The notes: generated by a model not told the origin, from the sequence alone. A stretch of DNA of 64,000 nt from Catenulispora sp. GP43 (GCF_041260665.1 NZ_JBGCCT010000002.1:620001-684000), one strand, 5' to 3'. Positions 8,321 through 17,714 are shown, counted from the first letter of the stretch. Program-made: numbers and translations.

Positions 8321-9456
8321 CGGCCGGCCTCGCTCTCGGCGTCGATTTCGGCCTGGAGCGCGGCGGCCTGCTCCAGCAGCTGCGGCGTGGGCTCGGCGTA
8401 GACGTGCGCGAACATGTCGCGGTGGTCCACCTCCGGCTCCTCGCCCAGCCGGGTCCGCATGTCGGCGGCGAGCTCCTCGGCGGCCTGGTTCGCCTCGGCC
8501 ACGACGTCCTCGGTCAGCAGTCCGGAGGCCTTCAGGTAGGTCTCCAGCCGCGCCAGCGGGTCGCGCGCCTTCCAGTACTCGACCTCCGACTCGTCCCGGT
8601 AGCGGGTCGCGTCGTCGGCGTTGGTGTGCGCCTGCATCCGGTAGGTGACGGCCTCGATCAGCGTCGGGCCCTGGCCGGCCCGGGCGCGCTCGGCGGCCTC
8701 GGAGACGGCGCGGCGCACCGCGATCACGTCGTTGCCGTCGACCCGCACGCCGGCCATGCCGTAGCCGACGGCCTTGTGCGCGAGCGCCGCGGCGTGCGTC
8801 TGCTTGGCCAGCGGCACCGAGATGGCGTACTGGTTGTTCTGCACGAAGAAGATGGCCGGGGCCTGGTAGACCGCGGCGAAGTTCAGCGCCTCGTGGAAGT
8901 CGCCCTCGGAGGTGCCGCCGTCGCCGCAGAACGCCAGCGCCACGGTGGCGTCGCCGGCCAGCTTGGCGGCCAGGGCCACGCCGGTGGCGTGCGGCGCCTG
9001 GGTGGCCAGCGGGGTGCACTGCGGGGCGGTGCGCCAGTGCTGCGGGTCGTAGCCGCAGTGCCAGTCGCCGCGCAGCAGCGTCAGGGTCTCGACCGGGTCG
9101 ATGCCGCGGGTCACCATGGAGACGCAGTCGCGGTAGGTCGGGAAGAACCAGTCGGTGGGGCGCAGCGCCAGGATCGCGCCGATCTCGCACGCCTCCTGGC
9201 CGAAGGAGGAGGGGTAGACCGCGAGCCGGCCCTGCCGGACCATCGTGGTGGCCTGGACGTCGAACCGCCGGCCGATCACCATGGCGCGCCAGGTGGCCAG
9301 CAGCTCCTTGGGGTCCAGCTCGGGGGCGTCGTCGCGCAGAGCGCCGGACAGCGCGCCGTGCTCGTCGAGGTACTGCAGCGGCGAGGGGTCCAGGATCGCG
9401 TCGAACCCCAGCGGGAAGCCCGACCCGGTCTTGTCGGGCGTGGCTAGAACTGTCAC
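8317..9456 (-). CDS. bkdA: Branched-chain 2-oxoacid dehydrogenase E1 alpha subunit
   Basis: A 379-residue thiamine-diphosphate enzyme subunit. The ThDP/Mg motif is intact: GDGGTSEGDFHEALN, ending in VQNN about 30 residues later. Phosphorylation-loop-like residues YRMQAHTNADDATRYRD are also present. The GTG start at 9456 has GGAG 5 nt upstream. It is first in the bkdABC-type operon and is divergent from an Lrp-family gene, as in known actinobacterial bkd loci. A pyruvate dehydrogenase E1alpha is the alternative reading and cannot be fully excluded from sequence alone. Confidence 0.9.
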   Translation of the reverse strand: MTVLATPDKTGSGFPLGFDAILDPSPLQYLDEHGALSGALRDDAPELDPKELLATWRAMVIGRRFDVQATTMVRQGRLAVYPSSFGQEACEIGAILALRPTDWFFPTYRDCVSMVTRGIDPVETLTLLRGDWHCGYDPQHWRTAPQCTPLATQAPHATGVALAAKLAGDATVALAFCGDGGTSEGDFHEALNFAAVYQAPAIFFVQNNQYAISVPLAKQTHAAALAHKAVGYGMAGVRVDGNDVIAVRRAVSEAAERARAGQGPTLIEAVTYRMQAHTNADDATRYRDESEVEYWKARDPLARLETYLKASGLLTEDVVAEANQAAEELAADMRTRLGEEPEVDHRDMFAHVYAEPTPQLLEQAAALQAEIDAESEAGR

Positions 9457-9495
9457 GTCGTCTCCAACTCAACATAGCCACGTGGCGGCGTTGCC

Positions 9496-9571
9496 ATCGG
9501 CTGTGTGATGCCGATTGTTTGTTCGGCGGACACCGCCTGACCAGTAACCTCGCAAGATCGGAGACAATCGG
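9496..9571. promoter_or_regulatory. Inverted-repeat cluster between the bkd operon and the Lrp gene
   Basis: ATCGGC (9496-9501) and GCCGAT (9510-9515) form one dyad. CCGATTGT (9511-9518) recurs inverted as ACAATCGG (9564-9571), just before the lrp-type start. Half-sites repeated across a divergent gap suit an Lrp oligomer wrapping DNA. Binding by the neighbouring regulator is inferred. Confidence 0.45.
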
Positions 9572-9575
9572 AAGC

Positions 9576-10085
9576 ATGAGTACCGCTAACCCGGGCCAAC
9601 CGTCCACCCTGGACGACACGGACCGCCGGATCGTCCACCTGCTCCAGCAGGACGGCCGGATGTCGATGCGCGACCTGGCCGCCGCCGTCCACGTCTCCCG
9701 GGCGCACGTCTACACCCGGGTGAAGCGCCTGCTCGACGAGGGCGTGATCCGCCGCTTCACGATCCAGGTGGATCCCGAGCGCGTCGGCTTCAGCACCTCG
9801 GCCTACCTGACCATGAAGGTCGAGCAGAACAGCTGGCGCCAGATCCGCGACAGCCTGGCCGCCCTGCCCTGGGTCGAGCACGTGGCGCTGGTCAGCGGCG
9901 ACTTCGACGTGCTGCTGCTGGTCCGCAGCGCCTCGAACAAGACGCTGCGGGACCTGGTGTTCGCCCATATCCAGAACATGCCAGGGGTGCGCTCCACCCG
10001 CACCTTGCTGGTCTTCGACGAGACGGACCATCTGCCGGCGCTGCCAGGGGATCCGGAGCTCGTGCCGGACGACGCCGAGGAGTGA
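9576..10085 (+). CDS. bkdR: Lrp/AsnC family transcriptional regulator, probable bkd regulator
   Basis: A 169-residue regulator. The N-terminal winged HTH (LDDTDRRIVHLLQQDGRMSMRDLA, then VSRAHVYTRVKRL) is followed by a ligand-binding RAM/AsnC domain from about residue 75. GGAG/GGAAG precedes the ATG at 9576. It is divergent from bkdABC with 119 bp between starts. In Streptomyces a divergently placed Lrp-type gene (BkdR) controls the bkd operon, so the same role is likely here, with branched-chain amino acids as effectors. Confidence 0.88.
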   Translation: MSTANPGQPSTLDDTDRRIVHLLQQDGRMSMRDLAAAVHVSRAHVYTRVKRLLDEGVIRRFTIQVDPERVGFSTSAYLTMKVEQNSWRQIRDSLAALPWVEHVALVSGDFDVLLLVRSASNKTLRDLVFAHIQNMPGVRSTRTLLVFDETDHLPALPGDPELVPDDAEE

Positions 10086-10104
10086 CTCAGGCGCCCAGAG
10101 TGAT

Positions 10105-11409
10105 TCAGGCGACCCGCCGCCGCAGGAACACGGCCCAGGTCAGCGCCGCGCACAGCGCGTAGAACACCAGGAACGTCCAGTACGCCGCGTCACCGTTCTT
10201 GGTACTGAGGAACGACTGCCGGAACGCCATGTTCACCAGCACTCCCCCGAACGCCCCAACGGCCCCGGCCAGCCCTATCAGCGCCCCGCTCAGACGCCGG
10301 GCATCGGCGTCGGCCTCCCCGGCGAACAGCCCCGGGATCATCTTGTAGACCGAGCCGTTGCCGACGCCGCTGAACACGAACAGCAGCACGAAGCCGGTCA
10401 CGAACACCGGCAGCGAGGCCGCGCGCGAGGCGGCCAGGACGATGCCCGCACCGGCGGCCATCAGCGCGAAGGTCGCGAGCGTGACCCTGGCACCGCCGAG
10501 CCGGTCGGCCAGCCGGCCGCCGACCGGCCGGGACAGGGAGCCCAGCAGCGGGCCCAGGAACGTCAGGTAGGCGGCGTCCACCGGGGTCGCGAACTGGCTC
10601 TTGAACTGCACCTGCAGCACCTGGCCGAAGGCGAAGCCGAAGCCGATGAAGGACCCGAAGGTGCCGATGTAGAGCACCGACACGATCCAGGTGTGGCCCC
10701 GCCTGGCCACCTGGCGGATCGCGCCCTTCTCGGCACTCCGGTTCGGCAGGTTGTCCATGTACAGCGCCGAGCCGACGGCCGCCACCACGATCAGCGGCAG
10801 GTAGATCCCGGCGACCAGGCCCGGATGCCCCTTGCCGCTCCAGGCCAGCACCGCCAGCCCGACCAGCTGCACGGCCGCGACGCCGATGTTCCCGCCGCCG
10901 GCGTTGAGCCCCAGCGCCCAGCCCTTGAGCCGGTCGGGGTAGAAGGCGTTGATGTTCGTCATCGAGGAGGCGAAGTTCCCGCCGCCCACGCCGGTGACCG
11001 CCGCCAGCACCAGCAGCGTCGAGTACGACACCCCCGGCTTGATCAGGAAGGCGGCCAGGCCGCAGGGCACGAGCAGGACCAGGGCGCTGAAGACCGTCCA
11101 GTTCCGGCCCCCGAACCGGGTGACGGCGAAGCTGTACGGCAGCCGCAGCACCGAGCCCACCAGCGTGGGCAGGGAAGTGAGCAGGAACTTCCCGGCGGCG
11201 TCGACGTGGTAGTCCGGGCCGAGGAACAGCACCAGCACCGACCACAGCGACCACACCGAGAAGCCGATGTGCTCGGACAGGATCGACAGGGCGAGGTTGC
11301 GGCCGGCGATGCGGCGCGCGCCGACCGCCCACAGCTCCTCGTCCTCAGGGTTCCAGGCGTCCAGCAGGGCCTTGTCCGACAGAGTCCGTTCGGTAGTGAT
11401 TGCTGACAT
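10105..11409 (-). CDS. narK: Nitrate/nitrite MFS transporter
   Basis: A 434-residue twelve-helix transporter of the nitrate/nitrite porter family. The nitrate signatures are clear: GVGGGNFASSMTNINAFYP and the second GLNAGGGNIGV block, near residues 140-180. It probably imports nitrate for the reductases encoded just upstream. The gap to nirD is 33 bp, but a TTGAAC/TAGGTT promoter overlapping the nirD end suggests that narK also has its own leaderless transcript from the ATG at 11409. Confidence 0.93.
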   Translation of the reverse strand: MSAITTERTLSDKALLDAWNPEDEELWAVGARRIAGRNLALSILSEHIGFSVWSLWSVLVLFLGPDYHVDAAGKFLLTSLPTLVGSVLRLPYSFAVTRFGGRNWTVFSALVLLVPCGLAAFLIKPGVSYSTLLVLAAVTGVGGGNFASSMTNINAFYPDRLKGWALGLNAGGGNIGVAAVQLVGLAVLAWSGKGHPGLVAGIYLPLIVVAAVGSALYMDNLPNRSAEKGAIRQVARRGHTWIVSVLYIGTFGSFIGFGFAFGQVLQVQFKSQFATPVDAAYLTFLGPLLGSLSRPVGGRLADRLGGARVTLATFALMAAGAGIVLAASRAASLPVFVTGFVLLFVFSGVGNGSVYKMIPGLFAGEADADARRLSGALIGLAGAVGAFGGVLVNMAFRQSFLSTKNGDAAYWTFLVFYALCAALTWAVFLRRRVA

Positions 11410-11415
11410 ACCCGC

Positions 11416-11421
11416 AACCTA
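11416..11421 (-). promoter_or_regulatory. -10 box of narK, leaderless layout
   Basis: TAGGTT on the minus strand lies 6 nt before the narK ATG (11409). TTGAAC, 19 bp further upstream (11441-11446), could be the -35 and overlaps the end of nirD. Confidence 0.45.
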
Positions 11422-11442
11422 CGAATGCCCTGTTTCGCCTGT

Positions 11443-11823
11443 TCAAGCCGCCGGAGTCGGCTCCGTGAGGAGTTCCGCATCCGCCGCCGTCCCGGATGTG
11501 ACATCCGGCGCGACCCACACCACACCCCGGTGCCGGCGCACGGCGAACACCGGAAGCCGCACGTCCGGGGCCTCCAGGGCGACGCCGGTCGCCAGGTCGA
11601 AGACGTCCTTGTACATCGGGGAGGCGACCGTGGCGGTGCCGTCGCCGCGCATGCCGGTGATGCCGCGGGAGATGACCGAGGCGCCGCAGAAGGGATCGGT
11701 GTTGCCGACCGCGTAGAGCGATCCGTCACCGAGCCGGAACAAGGCCACCGCCTCGTCGCCGACCAGCGCCGCCACGCCGCGGCCCGGTTCCAGCTCCGCG
11801 TACTTGCACACTGGTGTCCACAT
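11443..11823 (-). CDS. nirD: Nitrite reductase (NADH) small subunit
   Basis: A 126-residue Rieske-fold subunit of assimilatory NAD(P)H nitrite reductase, working with NirB in the cytoplasm. The NTDPFCGASVISRGI segment matches the NirD family, which has the Rieske fold but lacks the paired Cys-His cluster ligands; only one Cys sits in this loop here. The ATG at 11823 overlaps the nirB stop (ATGA), so the two subunits are coupled. Confidence 0.93.
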   Translation of the reverse strand: MWTPVCKYAELEPGRGVAALVGDEAVALFRLGDGSLYAVGNTDPFCGASVISRGITGMRGDGTATVASPMYKDVFDLATGVALEAPDVRLPVFAVRRHRGVVWVAPDVTSGTAADAELLTEPTPAA

Positions 11824-14402
11824 CAGCGCCTCCCAAGGGTGAGCAACGGCTTGATCTGCCCGCGTTCGGGGACGAACGCGACGGTCGGGTCGGGGGCTTC
11901 CGGCGCGTTCACGAACGTCGCGAAGCGGGCCAGCTTCACCGGGTCGTCCAGCACCGCGCGCCATTCGTCGGTGTAGGCCTCGACGTGCGCGGCGATCAGC
12001 GCCTCCAGCTCCGCGCCGCGCTCCTCGACGTCGTCGATCAGGACACTGCGGAGCTGGTCCAGGCCGCCCTCGTAGCGCTCGACCCAGGTCGCGGTGCGCT
12101 CCAGCCGGTCGGCCTCGGCGATGTACAGGGCCAGGAAGCGGTCGATGGTGCGGACCAGCGTCTCGTCGTCGAGGTCGGTGGCCAGCAGGTCGGCGTGCCG
12201 GGGCCGGGCCCCGCCGTTCCCTCCGACGTAGAGATTCCAGCCGCGTTCGGTGGCGATGACGCCGACGTCCTTGGACTGGGCCTCGGCGCACTCCCGGGCG
12301 CAGCCGGACACCGCCATCTTGATCTTGTGCGGCGCGCGCAGGCCCCGGTAGCGCAGCTCCAGGTCGATGGCCATCTTCACCGAGTCCTGGACGCCGTAGC
12401 GGCACCAGGTGGAGCCCACGCAGGACTTCACGGTCCGCAGCGCCTTTCCGTAGGCGTGCCCTGATTCGAAGCCGGCATCGACCAGTCGCCGCCAGATCTT
12501 CGGCAGGTCGGCCATCGTCGCGCCGAACAGGTCGATGCGCTGGCCGCCGGTGATCTTCGTGTAGAGGCCGAAGTCGCGCGCCACCTCGCCGATGACGATG
12601 AGCTTGTCCGGCGTGATCTCGCCGCCCGGGATGCGCGGCACGACGGAGTAGGAGCCGTTGCGCTGCAGGTTGGCCAGGACGTGGTCGTTAGTGTCCTGCA
12701 GGGCGGCCTGGCCGCCGTCCAGGACGTGCGGCTTGCTGTCCTCGGCGGCCAGCAGGCCGCCGAGGGAGGCCAGGATGGAGCCGACGGCGGGCTTGCAGAC
12801 GTCGCAGCCGTCGGTGACAGGGTTGGCAGCGGTCGCGGCGGTGCCGTGCTTGGCCAGCAGTTCGGCGTAGGTGGTGATGCGATCGCGGCGGACGACGGTG
12901 TAGAGCTCGGCGCGGGTCTGCGAGAAGTGCTCGCACAGGGCCGAGCCGCCGCCGGCTCCGGAGTCCTTGATCAGCGCCTTGACGGAGGTGACGCAGGACC
13001 CGCATCCGGTCCCGGCCTTGGTGCAGGCGCCGATCTCCTTGGGCGTCACCACGCCGTCGCCCTCGCCGGCCAGGTCGTGGATCGCCGCGCAGATCGCGCC
13101 CTTGGTGACGTTGTGGCAGGAGCACAGCACGGCGGCGTCCGGCAGCGCGGACGGCCCGATCGCGGCGGAGCCGGCGGTCCCGGCCGGCAGCAGCAGGGCC
13201 TCCGGCGCGGCCGGCGGCTGCGCGCCGACCAGGGCGCGCAGCGTGCCGTAGTCGTCGGCGTCGCCGACCAGGATGCCGCCGAGCAGCCGGCCGTCCTGGG
13301 CGATGGTGAGCTTGCGGTAGACCTGGCGGCGCGAGTCGCTGTAGGTGGCGGACATGGCGCCGTCCTCGGTGCCGAACGCGTCGCCGAAGCTGGCCACCTC
13401 CACGCCGAGCAGCTTGAGCTTGGTGGAGGTGTCGGCGCCGGTGAAGGCGCGGTCCTCGGCTTCCTTCGCGATGTGCGCGGCGGCTGCCTCGGCCATCTGA
13501 TAGCCCGGCGCCACCAGGCCGTAGACCCGGCCGTCGGCGGCCAGGGCGCACTCGCCGATGGCGTAGACGCGCGGGTCGGAGGTGCGGCAGAGCTCGTCGA
13601 CGGCGATGCCGCCGCGTTCGCCGACGTCCAGGCCGGCCGCGCGCGCCAGGCTGTCCTCGGGGCGGACGCCGGCGGCGAAGACGACCAGGTCGGCGTCGAT
13701 GGTCTCGGTGGTGTCGCCGCGGACCGCCTGGACGGCTGTGGTCACGCCCTCGGCGTCGACCACGACCTTGTCCAGGCGGGTGCCGGTGTGCAGGGTGACG
13801 CCGAGCTCTGCGATGCGGCCCTGCAACGCGGCCGCGCCGCCGTCGTCGACCTGCAGCGGCATCAGGCGGGGCGCGAACTCCACGACCGTGGTCTTCAGTC
13901 CGAGGCTGGTCAGGGCCTTGGCGGCCTCCAGTCCGAGAAGCCCGCCGCCGACCACCACACCGGCACTGCGGCCGTTCTCGGCAGCGTACGCGGCGATGGC
14001 CTCGACGTCGTCCAGGGTGCGGTAGACGAAGCAGCCGGGCGCCTGGTGGTTCTCCACCGGCGGCACGAACGGCCGGGAGCCGGTGGCCAGCACCAGGGTG
14101 TCGTAGCCGCGCACGCCGCCGTCCGCGGTGGTGACGGTCTGCGCCCGGCGGTCGACGTCCACCACGGCGACCCCGCTGAGGACCTCGACGGCGCCGTCCG
14201 GATACGGGTCCAGGTGCAGGCCGCCCTGGTCGCGGTCGTCGAACCACGAGGAGAGACGGACCCGGTCGTAGGCGGGCCGGTCCTCGGCCCCGAAGACGGT
14301 GACGGCCGGCGCCGGATGCCCGTGCTCCAGCAGGCTGGAGACGAAGCGGTGGGCGACCATGCCGTGACCGACGACGAGAACGGTGCGCTGCGAGGGGCTC
14401 AT
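11823..14402 (-). CDS. nirB: Nitrite reductase (NADH) large subunit
   Basis: An 859-residue enzyme that reduces nitrite to ammonium with NAD(P)H. Domains in order: FAD/NAD(P)H oxidoreductase (about 1-380), BFD-like [2Fe-2S] domain (CSCHN, then CTKAGTGCGSC, about 420-480), and a C-terminal nitrite/sulfite reductase domain. The sirohaem/[4Fe-4S] ligands are intact as CVGSTWC (C-x5-C) and CARECAEAQ (C-x3-C). Length is normal. The ATG at 14402 (MSPSQRTVLVVG) begins right at the first Rossmann strand, with GAGGG just upstream; the same frame stays open further upstream but only as a shadow of the preceding gene. Confidence 0.95.
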   Translation of the reverse strand: MSPSQRTVLVVGHGMVAHRFVSSLLEHGHPAPAVTVFGAEDRPAYDRVRLSSWFDDRDQGGLHLDPYPDGAVEVLSGVAVVDVDRRAQTVTTADGGVRGYDTLVLATGSRPFVPPVENHQAPGCFVYRTLDDVEAIAAYAAENGRSAGVVVGGGLLGLEAAKALTSLGLKTTVVEFAPRLMPLQVDDGGAAALQGRIAELGVTLHTGTRLDKVVVDAEGVTTAVQAVRGDTTETIDADLVVFAAGVRPEDSLARAAGLDVGERGGIAVDELCRTSDPRVYAIGECALAADGRVYGLVAPGYQMAEAAAAHIAKEAEDRAFTGADTSTKLKLLGVEVASFGDAFGTEDGAMSATYSDSRRQVYRKLTIAQDGRLLGGILVGDADDYGTLRALVGAQPPAAPEALLLPAGTAGSAAIGPSALPDAAVLCSCHNVTKGAICAAIHDLAGEGDGVVTPKEIGACTKAGTGCGSCVTSVKALIKDSGAGGGSALCEHFSQTRAELYTVVRRDRITTYAELLAKHGTAATAANPVTDGCDVCKPAVGSILASLGGLLAAEDSKPHVLDGGQAALQDTNDHVLANLQRNGSYSVVPRIPGGEITPDKLIVIGEVARDFGLYTKITGGQRIDLFGATMADLPKIWRRLVDAGFESGHAYGKALRTVKSCVGSTWCRYGVQDSVKMAIDLELRYRGLRAPHKIKMAVSGCARECAEAQSKDVGVIATERGWNLYVGGNGGARPRHADLLATDLDDETLVRTIDRFLALYIAEADRLERTATWVERYEGGLDQLRSVLIDDVEERGAELEALIAAHVEAYTDEWRAVLDDPVKLARFATFVNAPEAPDPTVAFVPERGQIKPLLTLGRR

Positions 14403-14448
14403 GCCCTCAAGACTCGTCCCGCGCCGTTTCCCTCCCGCTTCGGCTTTG

Positions 14449-15594
14449 TTACACGCCGCCGAAACCGCCCGCACCGCGCCCGGCCCCCGATGTGAGAAGG
14501 GCGGCCGGCAGCCGCGGCGCGGGCGCCGCCGGCCGGGCGATGGCCTGCGCGAGGGCAGCCGCCGCACCGACATCGCCGACCAGCGCGGCCGCGACCGGCA
14601 CGTCGCCGTCCAGCGCCAGGACCTTGCGCGTACGGCGGCGCTGGTCGGTGAACTGGATGGCGGCCTCGGCGCCCGGCCGGCCCAGGACGGCGACGTCGGC
14701 ACCGGGGATGCCGTAGGTCCGCAGGCGCAGAGGCGGCGCGGCCGCCGGCAGCGGGGACGTGCCGCCCGCGATCGCGGAGGCGGCGCGACGGGCGTCGTCG
14801 AGGGCTGCGAGGGCGCCGGCCGGCCGATCGACTGCCTCGGCGCAGTCGCCGATGGCGAAGATCCGCTCGTCGCCGAGGGAGCGGCCGGATGTGTCGACCA
14901 GAATTCCGCGACCGACCGGCAGCCCGGCGGCCCGGGCCAGCGCGATGCGGGGCCGCACCCCGCAGGCGAGGATGACGAGGTCGGCACTCGGCCAGGTGCC
15001 GCCGGTCGCGGCGCTGACGTCAGTGTCGCAGTGCACGACGATGCCGGCCCTGGTCAGGGATCCGCCGAGCAGGGCGGCCGATTCGGCATCGAGCCACCGG
15101 GAGAGGAGGTACGGGCCGCGGTGCAGGAGCTCGACGCGGATCCCGCGGCTGGCCAGCGCACAAGCGGTCTCCACGCCGAGCGGCCCACCGCCGACGACAG
15201 CCACGCGGCGCAGCTTCCTGTCGACCTCATTCAAGATCGTCCGCACATCGGCGAGCGTCCTGAGCGCCACCGCGTTCCCCCGCACCGGCGGAATCACCGG
15301 CTCGGCCCCGGTCGCCAGCACCAAGTGATCGAACTCGGCCCTGGCGATGCCGCGCAGCGGGCTGGTCCGGTAAGTCAGGCGCGGGTCATTCAGCGTCGGC
15401 AGCTCGATCGCCCCCGGCGCGTGCTGCCCGGCAAGCAGATCTGTCAGCAGAACCCTGTTATAGGGGTAGCCGGCCTCCCCCGCGTGCCACGTGATCGTCC
15501 CGTCGAACCGCGCATCGGCCAGAAGCCGCCGCACCACCTCATGCCCGGCAAGCCCGGCACCGGCCACCACCACCCGCGTCACCACTCGCGTCAC
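14449..15594 (-). CDS. FAD-dependent NAD(P)H oxidoreductase, probable nitrate reductase electron-transfer subunit
   Basis: A 381-residue protein related to the N-terminal half of NirB and to NasB-type reductases. It shows an N-terminal FAD motif (VVVAGAGLAGHE), a second Rossmann motif (VAVVGGGPLGVETA) and the FAD-binding IFAIGDCAE near residue 265. It lacks the BFD-like Cys cluster and the sirohaem domain, so it would act only as an NADH-to-reductase electron donor. The GTG at 15594 overlaps the stop of the molybdopterin reductase (GTGA), which makes that enzyme the likely partner. Confidence 0.85.
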   Translation of the reverse strand: MTRVVTRVVVAGAGLAGHEVVRRLLADARFDGTITWHAGEAGYPYNRVLLTDLLAGQHAPGAIELPTLNDPRLTYRTSPLRGIARAEFDHLVLATGAEPVIPPVRGNAVALRTLADVRTILNEVDRKLRRVAVVGGGPLGVETACALASRGIRVELLHRGPYLLSRWLDAESAALLGGSLTRAGIVVHCDTDVSAATGGTWPSADLVILACGVRPRIALARAAGLPVGRGILVDTSGRSLGDERIFAIGDCAEAVDRPAGALAALDDARRAASAIAGGTSPLPAAAPPLRLRTYGIPGADVAVLGRPGAEAAIQFTDQRRRTRKVLALDGDVPVAAALVGDVGAAAALAQAIARPAAPAPRLPAALLTSGAGRGAGGFGGV

Positions 15595-17714
15595 CGCGCC
15601 GCCTCCACCCGGACCGCCGCCGTCTTGAACGCCGGCATGCCCGACACCGGGTCCGTCGCGCGTCGCGTCAGGGTGTTCGCGCGCCCCGGGCCGGCCCAAT
15701 GGAACGGCATGAACACGGTGTCCTGGCGAATCAGGCCACTGATCCGCGCGGGTGCAATCGCCGTACCGCGCCGGCTCGTCACCCGCACGGGATCCCCCTC
15801 CGCGACCGCGAGTGCCGCCGCCAAATCAGGGTGCAGCTGGACGAACGGTCCCGGCTCGGCGGCGTTCAGCGCACGCACCCGGCGCGTCTGCGCCCCCGAC
15901 TGGTACTGCGCCAGCACACGTCCGGTGGTCAGCCGGTACGGGAAGTCCGCGCACGGCTCCTCGATCGCCGGCTCGCACGCCACCGGCACGAACCGCGCCA
16001 GGCCGTCCGGGGTCCCGAAGGCGTCCAGGAACATCCTCGGCGTGCCGGGGTGATCGGGCGTCGGGCAGGGCCAGTGCAGACCGGCGCCCTCGGAGGTCTC
16101 GTCCAGCCGCTCGTGCGAGAGCCCCGAGTAGTCTGCGACTCCCCCGGCGGAGGCCTCGGCGAGCTCCGCGAACACCTTCTCCGGCGAGGTCAGGAAGCCC
16201 GGCCATCCCAGGCGCTCCGCCAGGGCGCCCATGACGTCCAGGTCCGAGCGCACTCCGTCGGGCGGCGCCACGGCTTGCCGGCGTAGCAGAACCCTGCCTT
16301 CCAGGTTCGTCACGGTCCCGGTCTCCTCGGCCCACTGCGTCACCGGGAACACCACGTCCGCCATCGCCGCCGTCTCCGACAGCACGACGTCGCACACCGC
16401 CAGGAAGTCCAGCGCCCGCAACCGCGATGTCACGAACTCCGCATCGGGCGCCGACACCACCGGATTCGATCCGGCCACCAGCAGAGCACGTATATCAGTA
16501 CCGCACGACGCCAGCAGCTCCACCGCCGGCCGTCCCGGCCCCGGCAGGGCCTCGGGGCTGATCCCCCAGACTCCCGCGACGTGTTCGCGCGCCGCCGGAT
16601 CGGTGATCTTGCGGTAGCCGGGAAGCTGGTCGGCCTTCTGGCCGTGTTCGCGTCCGCCCTGGCCGTTGCCCTGGCCGGTGATGGCGCCGTAGCCGCAGTA
16701 CGGACGGCCCGCCTTGCCGGCGGCGAGCGCGAGGTTGATCCACGCGTTCACGGCGTCGGCGCCGTCGGCCTGTTGTTCGGTGCCGCGCGCCGTCAGCACC
16801 ATGCCGGTGCTTGAACCTGTGCTGGAGCCGGTGCTGGAGCCGCTGCCGGCGAACATCCGCGCCGCCTCCCGCAGGTCCCCTGCCGGGACGCCGCACACCG
16901 CCTCGACACGTTCGGGCCACCAGCGCTGGGCTTCGGCGCGCGCCTCGTCGAAGCCGCTGGTGCGGGCGGCGATGAAGGCGCTGTCGATCAGGTGCTCGGC
17001 GATCAGGACGTGCAGCAGCCCGGCGGCGAGCGCCGCGTCTGTCCCGGGAACCGGCTGGAGGTGCAGGTCTGCCTGCTCGGCGGTCCGCGTCCGCCGCGGG
17101 TCGACCACGATCAGCCGGCCGCCGTTGTCGCGTTGCGTGGTGAAGTACCGCAGCGCCGGCGGCATCGTGTCGGCGAGGTTGGAGCCGACCAGCAGGATCA
17201 CGTCGGTGTGCGCCACGTCGGCCAGCGGGAACGGCAGGCCGCGGTCCACGCCGAAGGCGCGCTGGGAGGCCGCGGCGGCGGCGCTCATGCAGAAGCGGCC
17301 GTTGTAGTCGATGTGCGGGGTCTGCAGGACCACGCGGGCGAACTTGCCCAGGGAGTACGCCTTCTCGTGCGTGAGTCCGCCGCCGCCGAAGACGCCGACG
17401 GCCGCCGGTCCCCGGTCCGCGGCGATCGACTCCAGCCGGCCGGCCGCGACGTCGAGGGCTTCCTCCCAGCTCACCGGTTCCAGCTCGGCGCCGCGGGTGC
17501 GGCGCAGCAGGGGCGAGGTCAGCCGGAGCGCCGGGTTCAGCAGCTCCGTGGAGGTCGCACCCTTCTGACACAGCGCTCCCTTGTTGACCTGGAAGGCCTC
17601 CCATCCGGCGGCGCGCAGCTCAGTGCCCCCGCCGCCGTCGGCGTGCAGCTCCATCCCGCATTGCAGTGCGCAGTACGGGCAGTGCGTGCGGCTGAGCGGG
17701 GAGGGCGAGTCCAT
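15591..17714 (-). CDS. nasA: Assimilatory nitrate reductase catalytic subunit (molybdopterin oxidoreductase)
   Basis: A 707-residue cytoplasmic Mo-bisMGD enzyme reducing nitrate to nitrite. The N-terminal [4Fe-4S] site is intact (CPYCALQCG, then KGALCQKG). Typical molybdopterin blocks follow, including NGRFCMSAAAAASQRAFG, LLVGSNLADTMP and the C-terminal dinucleotide-binding domain (RLTTGRVLAQYQSGAQTRR). The family is usually about 700-750 residues. An SSTG tripeat at about residues 293-305 interrupts a loop. Context (FAD reductase, nirBD, narK, nnaR) supports nitrate rather than formate as substrate. First gene of the operon, with its ATG at 17714. Confidence 0.88.
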   Translation of the reverse strand: MDSPSPLSRTHCPYCALQCGMELHADGGGGTELRAAGWEAFQVNKGALCQKGATSTELLNPALRLTSPLLRRTRGAELEPVSWEEALDVAAGRLESIAADRGPAAVGVFGGGGLTHEKAYSLGKFARVVLQTPHIDYNGRFCMSAAAAASQRAFGVDRGLPFPLADVAHTDVILLVGSNLADTMPPALRYFTTQRDNGGRLIVVDPRRTRTAEQADLHLQPVPGTDAALAAGLLHVLIAEHLIDSAFIAARTSGFDEARAEAQRWWPERVEAVCGVPAGDLREAARMFAGSGSSTGSSTGSSTGMVLTARGTEQQADGADAVNAWINLALAAGKAGRPYCGYGAITGQGNGQGGREHGQKADQLPGYRKITDPAAREHVAGVWGISPEALPGPGRPAVELLASCGTDIRALLVAGSNPVVSAPDAEFVTSRLRALDFLAVCDVVLSETAAMADVVFPVTQWAEETGTVTNLEGRVLLRRQAVAPPDGVRSDLDVMGALAERLGWPGFLTSPEKVFAELAEASAGGVADYSGLSHERLDETSEGAGLHWPCPTPDHPGTPRMFLDAFGTPDGLARFVPVACEPAIEEPCADFPYRLTTGRVLAQYQSGAQTRRVRALNAAEPGPFVQLHPDLAAALAVAEGDPVRVTSRRGTAIAPARISGLIRQDTVFMPFHWAGPGRANTLTRRATDPVSGMPAFKTAAVRVEAAR
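16804..16844. repeat. 12-bp tandem array inside the nitrate reductase gene
   Basis: Three in-frame copies of a unit close to GTGCTGGAGCCG (plus strand) encode Ser-Ser-Thr-Gly repeats on the minus strand. The most 3' coding unit has diverged by three bases (GTGCTTGAACCT). The array sits in the gene's middle, just before MVLTARGTEQQ. Confidence 0.75.
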
